64,000 nt of DNA from Hydractinia symbiolongicarpus (taxonomy: Eukaryota > Cnidaria > Hydrozoa > Anthoathecata > Hydractiniidae): positions 30,747,501 to 30,811,500 of the forward strand of contig NC_079880.1 of NCBI RefSeq assembly GCF_029227915.1, in the 5' to 3' direction. Position numbers and translations under genes: made by a program. A model generated the notes under the pieces. The model had not been told where the DNA came from. It made no database searches and was given only the letters and a program-made list of their open reading frames with translations. Below, in pieces: positions 22,691 through 36,541 of the stretch. Position 1 is the first letter of the stretch. The number at the start of each line of letters is the position of its first letter.

Positions 22691-25600
22691 TCACTTTGAG
22701 GTCGGCTTTATTTGTGTAAGGTATTCCTTTTAATTTTTCAGAAATTATTATGAAATAAAAAGACAACAATTGCTGAAAAGGGTGGGAAGAAATAAAGATA
22801 AAATAAAAAGGTTAGCTAAGTAAAAATAGACATTAATAACCTACGCGCGAAAAAGTTTATACGCGCGAAAATTACTGCGTATAAGATAACTCAATTTATA
22901 TAAACAAAAAAATTGAAGAACTCATAAAAAAAGACATTAATTCATGTTGAAAGGGTGAGGAATCGTAATAAATTGCACAGAATCACAAAATTTATATTAA
23001 AACTTCTCCACAGAATTATATTTTTTACGTTAAATGCAAAAAATATTTTGGACAAACCAAATTTAAGATGGTTGAAAGCGTATCTGAAGTTCTTATATTT
23101 CTAAAAATCACTGAAAGAACGAAATTCAGTCTAATAAACTAATTGTACGTGAAACATATAAGAAAGAATACGATATTTGATATAGAGTCTATGGAACGGA
23201 AATGATCTTGCAGTTTTAATGTATGGAGGAAAGCTTCAAAAGATTTGACATCACAGATTGAGCTTAACAAACCAGAAATCCTTTCCGTGTGCTCAAAACG
23301 AAAATCTAAAAGGTGTGTTGGTGGAAACACTGGAGAGGAAAGGGAGAGAATATTTTTAAGCACAAATTTCAGAAAGCAAAGTCGCCAACATAGCCGGCCT
23401 ATTTCCACTCAACAGTTCCAAAAAAGTCTATATAGTTATATGTTGCAACAATGTTACAAATCTCAACAAGAAACACCCCTCCCCCCCTCCCTCTCTCCCG
23501 CAGACGGTAAACTTTCTATCACTCCGCAACATTTTAGTTAATCATCATTCTAAATGATCGTTCTGAACTCCATACATATAATTCAACGTTCAAGCAAAGA
23601 TATTCTAAGTGCAAGCTTGATGCAGTAAAAAAACAAAAAAAAAACAAAAGCATTTATTTTAGAAGTTAAAAATTCGATTAATAAGACAAAACACCACGTG
23701 GTACCATACCTGGCATGTCTACCATCAATAATTGAAATTTTAACTGGAGTTTTTGTACGACTTTGGCGTTTAGCTATCAGACTAAGTTTTTTTCCAGTCT
23801 TTGTATTTTTTTCTCAAATATATTTTAAATCATTCGTTCATTATTAATGTTTTTTTTAGTATAATAATTATTTACTGTTGTCAAAAATTAGGAGACATGA
23901 ATATTTTAACGAGGCACAAAAATTTATAGCTTATTGTTGAAAAATACTAAGTACAATAACATCTTCACAACATACAATGAAATCGAACTTTTTTTAACAT
24001 AATTTCATTTAATTACTCTAAAACTTTTGTTTTCCATTTTTGCTTAAAAATTACACTTTATTACTTTTCAAAATAAAAACAGCTTTTTTTCAACTTTAAC
24101 AATAAAAAAGAAAGGATTTTTTTATTTTCAGCAAGGTCAATAAATACGACTTGCTTACTAAACGTTTAAATACATATGGCTAATGTTTTCTCAACAACAT
24201 ATGTACGTGGAAAATTATGCGGCGAGTAGAGGAATATACCAACTTGCGCATGTGCAGTAACATTGGCGCAGAAACAGTAAACGCTATTTTTTGTCGATGA
24301 CCTCCCCACTGTTTAAGCATCGGCACCTCAATGCTCAATTTTCATAACATGGCAGCGTTTTCGATATTTTTATTGGTTGTTCAAACAGTTTTCCGTCTGC
24401 AAACGCTTGTTATTTGACTCGCCTCAACTTTCATAGCTACATTACAAGCGTCGCGACAAGAAAATAACTGTAATGTGCATACAAAAATATTAACGTTGAG
24501 ATTGCTGTCAGGGATAACCTAATTAAAAGCGACAGCAAACGATGTATAATTGAAAGAACAACACCCTGCTTTCAGTAACAAAAAATGCAGATTGAAGAAA
24601 TTTTAAACATAATAGTGATAAGCTAGTCGACAAACTAACGTCGTCGTGTCGATTATCAAAACACGTCTACACGACAATTACACGACAATTTGCGACCACC
24701 ATTTTTAACAGACATCGTACATCTCAAAAACTCTTACAATTATCACAAAATTATGAAAAACAGGAATTCCATAGAAAAAAGATCCTCGATTGAGTTCCTA
24801 ATACCTTTTTGGAAATGAAGCATCCATCTATCAACGCGTACCTTCTGTTGTTACTTTCTTCATCATCACGTTTTATATAATATATAACATACAATGCGAA
24901 TCTTTCTCCAGTAACATGGAATCCTACGTCATTTTTTCATGAAAACGTGGAAATTTTTAAGATGGGTGGATATTCTTATTTTCTGTAATTAAATTTAATA
25001 TCAAGTGTAAAGACGTCTATCAAATTTATTGGATCAAATTCAGCGTCATTTAGTGTTCTTCTTTGATTTTTTAGGGCCTTGAATTAAGATTTTTACTCTT
25101 AACAATTTAAAAAAGAGTGTTTTGTGCATCTTAAAAATAAGTGCTTTGTACACCTTAAAAGCATACAAGTAGCTACAAGCATTTCTTGCAAAGTGGCCAT
25201 TATAAAAAAGTTTTTCAGTAATTTAATCTAAATTCCAGGGTTCTTAAGAATACTTCGAGGCTCTCTGCAAATCAATATGTACGATGTTGAGTCGCCAATG
25301 ATTTGCATATGATTGTATGTATACATAGAAAACCCTCTACCGACAACTATTTTCAGATTTCTGAAGTGTAGATGAAAATTAGTTGAAATATTTTTTGTTT
25401 GTTTGTTTGTTTGTGGTATTTCTTCTTTTCTCTTGTCTATTCACTGATGTTCTTAATTTTCAACCAAATCTGAGCCTAAATGTTCTTATAAAATATATTC
25501 TTATAAAACAGAATGCACATAAAATATCTTATCTTAACTTGCAGGAGGGAATAGAAAATGGATAAAAAGAAAAATAAAATTACAGAAAATGATCTTAGGT

Positions 25601-28600
25601 AAAAAACGCTCGACACTGAGATTAGAAAATCTGGAGACAAACCCAGTGTGCAGTTCAACGTTGAAGAAACGTCATGTGCCCGGTGGGAAGGCATTAAATT
25701 TGTTACAAAATAATTCACAGAAAATTTCGGAGTTCTTTTTTTTTTGACAATATCATAAAAGGCAGGCACGTCTTATTTTTTGATTTTTTGATAATATGAA
25801 AGCCATAGGAAAAGCAAAAAAATGTATTTGAGGCCGTTAGAAAACACGATTTTTTAAGAACAAGAAAAGTTGTCTACATTCTGGCTGTTTTTATGTTTTT
25901 GTTAAATTTGAGCCACATGAAAATCAAAATAAAATTTTCGCAAAATCACAACAATTGATTCTGCGAAAATTCTGTCTATATGTTTATTTTTTGCGAAAAA
26001 AATAGTAAAATTTCACCTTGCTATTATTCTTACTTTGTTCTTATGTTTTATTGCTCACAAAACCATATACTGTATACACCAGAGGCGTGTTGCAAGGCGG
26101 CTAAAAAAAAGATTATTAATTGGGAATTATAATGACCGCCCAAGATGCTGTACGAGAAATGTCAACCTGTAGACACGCCAAATAGCAAATGGGATATATT
26201 TTTATTTTACTTTGTAGTGACAAAAAAACAAGACATGCGTAAACTAGAAACAGATGAGCACTAAAAAACTCTACAACAAAACAAACTACGATCTCACGAG
26301 AAGTTATTTTTAAATGTTCAACTATACAACTCATCAGTCATATTACCAGGAAGAATCGACAACATTTATTTCTAAATAATATCCAAAATATATTTTGAGT
26401 AATTATAATAAGAATATTAGCCAGAACAAAAATAAAACAGATGCATACACTATCAATCCATTTTTCTTTCTGTTAAATTAAATTTTTAAAAAAGACAGAA
26501 TCCACTGAGAGCATAATATGTTTCAATATACTGTATTGAAGAAAAACACGCTTTTATGCTGTTTCAAATGTTTCGCTATGGTGATGTATTAATATTTTAT
26601 ACTTATCATATATCTATATTTATATTTATATACTTAGTATCCTTGTCTACACATGAATGACTACTACATTGGTATTATAGACACAAAATTTGAAAAATTC
26701 ACACAAAAAAAGTAAATGAGTTTTCTTCAGGTGCGGAATAAACGTGAAAATTATTATCTGTTATGTTACGTTTGTAATAACTTGCACTCAAGACTTTCAC
26801 TTGAGCATGCTCGACGAACTTTTTAACGTTGACATGGCAAACTGACATAACTTTATAGAGTTTTAAAACCACACTACACGTTTTTTTTAATAAGAAACCA
26901 AGCAAACAGCCAACTATCTATTTACTAGAAAAAGTTTTTTATCAAATTTCTTTATTTTGACGCGGTCTGTGAGAGCAGGGATATTCAATAATAATATAAA
27001 GAAAGAAACTTTCATGAACACAAGAAAAGATGAAATAACGTTTTCAGTCTTTGATGTCTGTTTCGTTAAAATCCTTAATTTTTAACCATTCTTCATGTTA
27101 CTTGATATTCGTCCGATTTTCCGTTATCGGGTAATAATACCTGAATGCTTCGAATGCCAGTGTTTACAACAGATATTCTTCTTCACTTTTTAGTTAGTTT
27201 CTTATAAAGTGGTTTCTTATTAAAAAAAAGTGTAAAACCTTAAAAAAAATTTAAATTAAGTGTTTGATTTTCAAGCTATGTTCAACAGTTCCAAAAATGA
27301 AGTAAAAGTTCAAATCACGATTTTTTAGAAAAGATTAAACTTTCAGCAAGTTTTGGAACTTTTTCAAAATTTGATGTCCTAATAACAGCGACCTAATGAC
27401 ACAATTTAATCTCTTCTATAATACATTTCTCTTGAATGAATGAATGAATAAACATAAATGGCACGCTATTAAAAACGCGTGTAAAGTAAATCTTGGGACA
27501 AACTCTTCTCGACGCATCAAACGAACTTAGATTTAAAAAAGGCCTTAACACATTCGACATAGCTAAATAAAAATAAATTATTTAAATGTACAATAAAAAT
27601 TAGCTAACTATATTATTAATGAATATAAAATTTAAAAGGTCAAACGTTTTTTATCATAACGTAGTTGATAAGAACTAGAGGCTGAGATTTTGCCAGAAAT
27701 GAAAAACATATTAAGAACGTCACCAATCTGAATTCCTTATAATATTATAAGAACAAAACAAAATGAGTTTAGAATTATTTTGGGACAGTTATTTTCCCTT
27801 GTAACTATTATAACCTTGTTTGTTTTTACAACGGCGTGTTTTGAACTAGGTCAATACGCACAGCAAATTTCGTACATACTAAAAAGGGTAACACCCTAGA
27901 ACAAGCTAGAACAACCTAAGAACAACCTGGAATAAACTAAGGACAAGCGAGACCTATCTGAAAACATTCTAAAAGATCATGCTGATAAAGTTAAATTCGG
28001 GTAATCCCCTTTGCATGTTTTGAGGTTATAAGCGTGTACAAAAAAAATTCAAGCGTGAGAAGCGCCGTGATTGTAACATATGCTGAATGAATACAAAAAG
28101 ATACGTCAGTTGGATCGTCGAGGTAGACAACAAAATTAATTATCTACCTTTAAAATTTGGCTCCTCTACATAGCTCTTCGACAAATGATGAAATGAGTAT
28201 CGAATGTGTGTTTCCGACATCTCGCTACAAAATGGGTGACCTGGTTTCCATTCATTTTTTTTTAAAAACGAAGGGTGTTTTTGAAGGTTTCTTTACCCAA
28301 AGACAAAACCAGGTATAACCACCAGTTTCACAGAACAATCAGAGAGCTGACAGTAAACGAAGAGAACAACCGGAGAACCGGCAGCGAATGGAATGGGAAT
28401 TCTGTGCGGAATAGCGCAAACGCTCTGTGTTCTGCAAACTGATTTGAATGAAGAAAAATATATATTTTTCCTTCTTTCCATTCATTTCAAGCATTTTGAA
28501 TGTGGCAAGACAGAAAAAAAAATAGACTTCCTTGATGCAGCGAACTGTATCGTCGTAAGACCGGGGGTTCACATAGAATGGTAAAATTCAATATAAAAAG

Positions 28601-28972
28601 AAATGCAATAACTAGCTATTGTTCTAGCTAAATGCTGATATTGGACTTTAGGGGTAAAAAAACCGGGACGGTTAATGCTGTTGTTGTACTAAACTAAGGG
28701 AATCCCCATAACTTGGCGAGCAGGAAACATAGCAGAAATATTCTTGTTAGAAACCCAGATTTATTTACAGAATCGATACAGAGATTATGTGAACTTCCTC
28801 TGCTCTAATAACTTTTTTATCCAAAAATTATGCAGAAAACAATTATAAAATAACCATCTCTTGCATATAGAATATTCATAAGCAAGATGTCACGTTGAAT
28901 TCGTAAAATGAATTTTGTCTAACCGACAGAATTTCAAATATGTTTAGTTTTTTATTCATCATGTGCCATAAC
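22691..28972. other. Gene-free AT-rich DNA
   Basis: No exon, RNA gene or transposon could be supported over about 6 kb. Open frames (23245-23541, 25476-25769, 26116-26334, 28339-28584) lack motifs and splice context. A short degenerate AACAACCTAGAAC-like repeat lies near 27885-27950. Confidence 0.45.
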
Positions 28973-29397
28973 TCAAATAATTCGCTGACGGTTGATTTTT
29001 CCATTTTTTGGAGAACACAATAAAGTGTAAAAAAACAAGCACATCCAGACTTAGTTGAATTGAGACGTTCTTATAAAAATCGTCTAAAGTAACTAATTTT
29101 GGCGGAAATACATTTTCAAATAATTTGCTGACGGTGGATTTTTCCATTTTTTGGAGAACACAATGAAGTGTAAAAAAACAAGCACATCCAGACTTAGTTG
29201 AATTGATACGTTCTTATAAAAATCGTCTAAGGTAACTAATTTTGGCGGAAATACATTTTCAAATAATTTGCTGACGGTGGATTTTTCCATTTTTTGGAGA
29301 ACACAATGAAGTGTAAAAAAACAAGCACATTCAGACTTAGTTGAATTGAGATGTTCTTATAAAAATCGTCTAAAGTAACTAATTTTGGCGGAAATAT
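28973..29397. repeat. 143-bp tandem triplication
   Basis: Three copies of a 143-144-bp unit (TTTGCTGACGGTGGATTTTT to TAATTTTGGCGGAAATA) lie head to tail. The second and third copies are nearly identical and the first differs more. Matching minus-strand open frames of 62-65 codons are by-products. Confidence 0.95.
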
Positions 29398-32300
29398 ATT
29401 TTGGTTTCTCAGCTTTTTTCGTATACAAAAATTCCTTTTTTTATTGTCACAATTCGCAAAAATTTATGGATTTTGATAATTGGCTTTTATATTTTTTCAG
29501 AATGTAGCCATTTATACTGAAAAATAGTCATAGAGATGTGTCCAAAGTCCACAACTTTCGCATTTTCTATTTAGATCGCAAAAATAGTTTTTTGTAAACA
29601 AATACAAGCGCAGAAATTAATTCCAGCGAAATATAAAATTCTGTTTGCTTCGAGAGAGTTTATTCACGCGAATTTTTTATTTATTCTGGGAATTATATAT
29701 TACTAGTTATTTAAACCCGTGGAGAATCCACTTAAATTTATTCTGCTTTTTATCACAAAAGGTTTGTAAATAATTTCAATAAAAAGGCTGAAAAAACATT
29801 TTAGCTAAACAAAATCCCGTGGAGGTGTCCACTCAAAAATTGATGGTATGTTTCTTTGTGCGAAATGATTTGTATCTATCAATTAAAACATTTAAACGAA
29901 ATAGACAACAATAATAACAAGGTTAATTGCCCGTGATTTACCTGTACAATAATTTGTAACAAAGCAATCGTCACGGTAAATTTAATTTAGCATGCAATAA
30001 AATTCCCAACTAATGAAATTACTTTATTTTATCACATGATTTGTTCTAGCCAATTAAAATCGTAAACAAAAAATGTTTTAAAATACAGAACATTTTTAAA
30101 GGGGATATATTACAGATGCTTTTAAAGAAAATAGTAAAAAATATAACCCACTTTGGCTTATACAGGCACACAGACACACACAGTCTCCGTATTATTATAG
30201 ATATTTCATTCATATTGTTTAATGTTTCGTTTAATAATTATTAACCCATTATAAGAATCTATTCAAAATCATGTGTTTATTGTGTATTTTATTGCAACTT
30301 TACACACTATTCCATCCTTTCTTGCAAAAAATAATAGTCAACACCTATGCCTACCTTTATTGCTAAAATCATCTGTAAAAAGTGACTAAAATGTTGTGCC
30401 GACCAAACTTTTTTTATCGACCACCTATTTTTACTGCCTTTATTTTTTTTTTATTTTTTTTTCTTTTTCTTTTTTTACTGCATTAAAAACGCAAATGCCT
30501 ATAAAATTCGAATACAAATGTTGAAAATTATCAATTTAAGTTCAAGCCGAAATTATTAGCGATATAAAAAAGTGAATTTGCACTAAATCCATTTGAATAA
30601 TTTATATTTTTTAAATTCAGCAACATTTTGTAACAGTGACCAATACTTTAAAAACTAAAAATTTCTACCAATTTCTTCTTTTTTTATCTATAAAGTATCG
30701 CGAAAGTTATTTCTCGCTAAAAAATTTTAAAAGGTGTCCCTTCCAAAAATTATTACCCTCCAGTCCCCGAGTTTTTTCCACAAAAGTTTCTTTCCTACAC
30801 TTCGCAACGGTTTTTTGAAGAACTCGAAATCTCGTTTGCTTTTCGGCAACAATTTTTCGTCTGTTAAGCAGATTTTTGGCTACTTCATACCTAAGGTTGG
30901 TGAACTGGAGCACTACTGGATGGGAAATTAAATCCTCTTTCGATGTCACAAAGTTAAGTGATCACGAATTATGGCTAACAGACGATATGCAGGTATTTCG
31001 CCGTCCCTGCGACACAAAATCGCGTCCTTCGGAGTCCAAGGTTTAAAGCAGCTCGATCGACATTTCCTTTAAGTCTAGCCCGTATTTTATTAATAGTACC
31101 GATATATTTTGTAACCAACATACATGTAATAAATACTGACCAACCAACATCTCGCAACCAAAATCCCACAACACTCATACATAGATGAAAATATCCCATC
31201 ACAGTACAAAATGTTTTAAAAACTATTTTTGTCACAAGCCCTCGTAAAATTTAGAAAAGTTACAAGATTTCAGCACTCGATTACATGCCAAACAAAACTA
31301 ATGCTCAGCAAAAGAAGCCGCAGACACCTTATGAAGATTAACAAAAATAAAAATCAACAAAACAAAGAACATTAATTCACCACTTAATCAGAAGAAACGA
31401 CGACATTACAATGATGAATGCGACTCACGATTGTTAGGTGCGTTCTAAACCACAATATCAAGTTGCCAGGAGGTAAATAGTAACAAAATTACTGAACTAT
31501 TGCAGAAAGGCTGACCTCTTTTTTTCCTTCAAAACCAGTAGCTAAAATTCTTCCAAAACTTTAAAATTTAATTCTTCTAAAAATATATTCTTAGCATATT
31601 ATATCAAAGAGGATATTGAACTTTCGAAAAAATACAAATTCGAGCTAAAAGGAGGAGGAGATATTGAAAATTTTTAAAAGCTGTAATTGTAAAGGAGTGA
31701 CTTATAAAGTGATTTATAATAAATATTGCTACAAGAAATAGTGTAATATAATTGAATGGATATTAAATATCAAATTAAAAATAAAGAAAAACGTTCTAGC
31801 AAAAAACATGTTTTTAATACCATAATGCTTTAATTAAACCGCCCTACTTCTTTTAGTTTATTCGAAACATAATACAAACGTTGACTTTCACACTGGCACG
31901 GATCTTCATAGATACCCATATAAAATATGGGAAGAAGATATGCTCATGCAACACAAGCCACTAATATAATTGACGATGACGTTATTGTTAATGATGTACA
32001 TATTATGTGGAAAATATATATATTCCATACAGTCATTTATTTACTGAACATGAGAGAATACATTATTTACTAGAATACTAATAACAAAAAAAAGCACAGC
32101 GGAGGAGGATTAGGAAATTTTGTAAGAACTAATATCAGGATGAATATTGTGCCAAATATAGTACAGAAATTAGCTACGCGCGAAACGGTTTGCAGGAAAA
32201 TTTATATGCGAGAAAATATATTTTTATAGTTTACATAAACGTAACACATTTGTATTTTATCTAAAACCCAAAATTTTGCTATTTTTAAGTTGTTATTTGT

Positions 32301-33339
32301 GGGGGAAACTAAACTTGAGGGAAAATTAATGTGCGTGAAAATTAGTTTGAATAAAGTAAAAAGCACACCTAGGTACTTAGTACAGCTTCCTGATGGTAAA
32401 ACTTAACTCGTGTTTACAGCGAGCAGAATTTTTGGTGAGTAATGAACAAGAATAGTTGCATCTCTCTAAGAGCAGTAGAAATGGATATTATATCCACAAA
32501 CACATGGTGCAGGTGTAGAAGCTTCACCATTTGTTAAACCTCTCATCGATCCATGGCTATACTTTTACGAGATCTCTTACAAAGTTCACAACAGAAATTC
32601 CTTCACATGGCATTGTGCATACCCAGCGGTTTCTTTCTATAATTCAGCTGCGAAAAAAATTCAAATCTGAGTTCCTATGATCTGTTAAAACCTCCAGAAT
32701 GGCTAAAGGTATTTACCAAAAAGAAATTGCAAAATAACTTGTTTTAAAAATAAGATAAAAATTTGCCTGGTGAATTATTCTGGGAAAATCAAAAACGTAA
32801 CACCAACATGATAGCAAATAAAAAGAAAGGAAAAATGCGTTAGTGTACATTACCTTCTCACAAATTTCTTGATTCATACATGACTACTTCGCATATTTCT
32901 AAAGAAAAAAATTCAAACATATGAAATTGCCAAAACTCTAATTTTCAAGAAAAAAAAACATAAAAAATAAAGGTTTACGTTGATGCAACCTCCTTGACTG
33001 ATGACATACTCATAAGAAATGTAGCCAAACACAAATGAATTTCCTTTTTTATAATACACCAAGCCTAGCAACATAATCTTAATCCAAATGTTTAGCATCA
33101 AAATCAATAAAAGTTAGTTACAATACTATGTATAAAGATTTAATACAAAACAAAAACTCCATGGTAACAATATGAATGCTTTCAGCATAAAATGTAATAA
33201 TTGTATGAACAAGAAAACAGCTGTCTTTATCGACTGTTTACAATGAACACAATTATACGTTTAAACAGAGTAGCCTGATATTACGTTTGATTGGGATACA
33301 GTAACAGGGCGGCCACAGATTTTAAATGAGCTTTTAGAA
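29398..33339. other. Gene-poor DNA with one weak coding candidate
   Basis: Mostly AT-rich DNA. On the minus strand at 30975-31235 an 86-codon frame encodes two hydrophobic stretches (HLCMSVVGFW, SVFITCMLVTKYIG) followed by a basic segment NKIRARLKGNVDRAALNLGL. The next frame (30707-30949) is also basic. The composition is protein-like, but no splice sites or family support it. Confidence 0.25.
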
Positions 33340-33550
33340 AAAGGAAAGATTGTAATCAATCTATCGCTTCCATCTGGGTCCGTGAAAAAGTTAATTACTC
33401 TAATTGCTGTGATCTGATTGGTTGATTTCGATCCTCTAATTATCTCTTCAACTAATAATAGCCAAAGATGATTACACTCATTGCCCGTCGATGACAGGTG
33501 TAGCTGTTGAAACGTAGCCTAGAATAAACTTGCTTGTTCATGACATGATA
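33340..33550 (+). mobile_element. 3' end remnant of a Penelope-like element
   Basis: Block order matches the 3' region of the PLE at 1.3-1.5 kb: TTAATTAC..TAATTG, TGATTGGTT, GATCCTCT.AATTAT, CATTGCCCG, GATGA, then TGTTGAAACGTAGCCTA. The reading frame upstream keeps only a trace (SIASIWVREK, like the end of the PLE protein). Highly decayed. Confidence 0.65.
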
Positions 33551-33579
33551 TTATCTATATTATTCAATGACTGATTACG

Positions 33580-35330
33580 TCATCATCTATGTTGTTAATG
33601 TAAAGATTAAAAGAACAGGTCCCCTGTGGTACACCACATAGCACTGGTAACCAAGCTGATTCTGTACCAGAAATAACTCTTCTTTGCTCTCTTCCAATCA
33701 AGTTTGTAACATTTCCTCCAATTCCATGTGCTAAGAGTTTTTTAAGCAGTCATGTGGGACTTTATCACAAGCTTTACTGAAGTCTAAGTATACAACATCA
33801 ACAGGGCAGCCTTGATCTTGATATTCAGTGATTTTATTTATGAATGTCAGGAGATTTGTTAAGCAGGATCTATTTTTCCGAAAACAATGCTGAGGGTCTT
33901 CAATCAAGTTGTTGTATTCTAAGTGTTCAAGTACAATTGACTCAAGTACTTTACAGATTTGTCAAGTCAGACTAATTGGTCTATAATTGCTAACTAGCCA
34001 TTTCGATCCCTTTTTCACATTTGTACAGTTGGATATGTTGTCAGGGCCTGGTGATTTGTTCGCAATAATGCATTTAGCTTGTTGCAGACACCTTCAACTT
34101 TAATTTCAATAGACTATAGTTTTGTATCTCCGAAATACATTTGACAAGGTTTAGAAAGCTTGTGTAAAAACTGATGTGAAGGATTTGTTAAATATATTAG
34201 CAGTTTTTAACTGATCATGGATAATGTTAACGTCTGAGTCCTGCACTGACCCTACTGTTTCCTTGTGGTTTTTTTTTTGCTTCTTACGTATTTGTAGAAT
34301 GCTTTGGGGTCTTTTTCATGTTTTTGCTCATTTGCTCATTCAAATGATTTTTTGGCATGTTTTATTTACTTAATAGCTGTGTCTAGTGTTCTTTTATATT
34401 TAACATTTTAACTTTTTTTTTCTTGCTTGATACACTTTATAATTCCACCAGAGTAGTTTCTCCAAAGACTTTCTCTTTTTCCTTGGTACATACAATTTAA
34501 CAGCTTCTTCTATTTTCAACTTAATGGTTTCTTATATTTGGTCTACAGATTTCTCATTAAAATTTTAATTCACAGTTCGAAAATATTGTTTCATTTTTTG
34601 TAATTTACATTTCTGTAATCATAATGTTCTTTTTTCCAATTGTGAACATATGTTTCGATTTGCAATTTAAAATTAACTATATTGTGATCACTAGAACCAA
34701 AAGGCTCAGTAACTTCGTCATCGAAAATCATTTTTTTTTAGTTAAAAACACTAGATCTAATATGTCTTTTCCTCTGATAGATTCACTGACATGTTGATGC
34801 AGGTAACTATAAAGAACAAGGTTAAGGATTTTTTTACTATCATTTTGTGCATGTAGAGTTTGCCAGTCAATTGATCTACAGTATAATTGAAATCTCCACA
34901 CAATATCAAGGTATCATTTTCTACCACTGCTTTTCAAATGAGGCTTAGCAGGGCTTCCTATTCAATTTGAGTTCTGGAAGGCAAGTTGTAACAAACTCTT
35001 ACTTTGATGTGTTCCCTCTTACTTGTGATTAAATTAAACCAAATTGATTCAGTGCTCTGTGTGAAAGATAAAATTTCATCCTGTGTAACATTTAATGATT
35101 CTTTTACATATGCAATACAACCTCCCCCTCTGTGATCTGCATGGTCTTTGCGACATGTTATGTTTAAGTTCCGCATCAGTTATTTTATCATTTGCCTAAG
35201 TTTCAGTGATCAATATAATGTCTGGTTTGACAGACAAAAAAGATGTCCAATTGCTTTAGCTACACAGTTTCCTTGAATTGGCGCAGTTTGGCTTAGTACG
35301 ACCAACAAGGTTTTAGTCCAGTGGTGAAAG
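33580..35330 (-). pseudogene. Decayed non-LTR retrotransposon (jockey/CR1-like LINE)
   Basis: Minus-strand fragments in 5' to 3' order are PDIILITET (about 35200), then HRGGGCIAYVKESLNV and IWFNLITSKREH (34958-35176). LILCGDFNYTVDQL and EPFGSSDHNIVNFKLQIE of an apurinic-type endonuclease follow (about 34670-34930). RT pieces VDVVYLDFSKACDKVPHDCL, KKLLAHGIGG and LPVLCGVPQGT come last (33610-33810). Stops and frameshifts separate them and the catalytic F/YxDD block was not found. The order EN then RT on one strand shows a single element. Confidence 0.85.
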
Positions 35331-36541
35331 CAATTGGAAACTTTACTACAATCATGTCAATGTGTTGCATGTACCCCTGGAAGAGTATGGTGAATTAAGT
35401 ACAGGTGCGAGGAGACGAACAACGGCGCCCCACTCAAGCAGGACACACGACTGGGGAAATAACAGGAGGGGGATGCGGTGCTGACAGTCAGAGGTATGGC
35501 ACCAAGAGGTTAATAACAGGTGTAAAATGCATAAAAAGCTAGAGCTCATAAAGAGTAGGTTCTTGTGAGGTATGATAGAGGAAATGAAATCACAGGAGAG
35601 GGGCGAGAGAACACTACTAGGAGAAGAGCTCCAGATGTAGTAGAGAAGAGTGAATTTATTGGGAACATGCACATGAGCTTGAGACAATATCTTCTCTCCA
35701 GCCTAGCATTCCGCCAAATTATCCTCAGTTTATTCTTACAAAGTTAAAATAAATTTTTTAATCCAAACTTGTGTTTTCATTGGGAGATGTCCAATTGCTT
35801 ATTAAATATATGATTTCAATTCATCGTATTTATTGATGATATAAAGCGCATTTAGTAGCAAGCATGTGAGCGGATCAGAGTTACATGTATACTGAAGTTT
35901 TATTTGTATTTTGTATATTAACATCATTCATAAAAACACAATTTTTGACTCAATTTGAAAACATTTAACACTGTCAGTCAGAATTTTTTTTGATTTTGTA
36001 TAATTTGTTGATTATATCTCAAAACAATTTCTTTTGGTAACACAATGTGGTCTGGTCAGTTGGGTGACAGGAATCTGTGGTTATAAATTTCCCCTCTTTG
36101 AGTCTTCCAGTTTTTCTTACCTTTTGCCAAACTGGTTTAAATTCCTATCTGAGAGTAAAATCATTCTTTTGTTCATTTTGTGACATATTTTTATTTATAT
36201 ATAAATACATTTTTCCAGTCACTGAGATCCCTAATTTTGTTTCCAATATGCAACAGTTTCTGTTTTTGGTGCTTTTTTGCACATTTAAAAACAATTTTTT
36301 TGGGGTTCACATCATTCGGTTAAAGTTTCATTTTCTCTGCTGACAATATTTGAATGTTTTGCTGCTCAAGAATATTGTGAACAATGTATTCAACAAATTC
36401 CAAATCATTTTCGAACTCATCTTGATCATCGTCATTTACATTAATATTGTCTACATTGAAATCAGTAAATAATAACATTGCATACTTTCTCTTTCCTTCC
36501 CTTCACATCAAATATTTCATTAATATACTCTGTTTACAGTA
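35331..36541. other. Intergenic DNA with a higher-GC patch
   Basis: The patch at 35390-35740 is less AT-rich than its surroundings. It ends near an AATAAA (about 35748) and could be a transcribed non-coding unit or an old retroposon. Nothing recognisable follows to 36541. Confidence 0.3.

Noticed and set aside
28959-29290. Two identical-looking 62-65-codon minus-strand frames (MEKSTVSKLFEN...)
   Set aside because: They follow the 143-bp tandem duplication exactly, and the third copy does not keep an extended frame.
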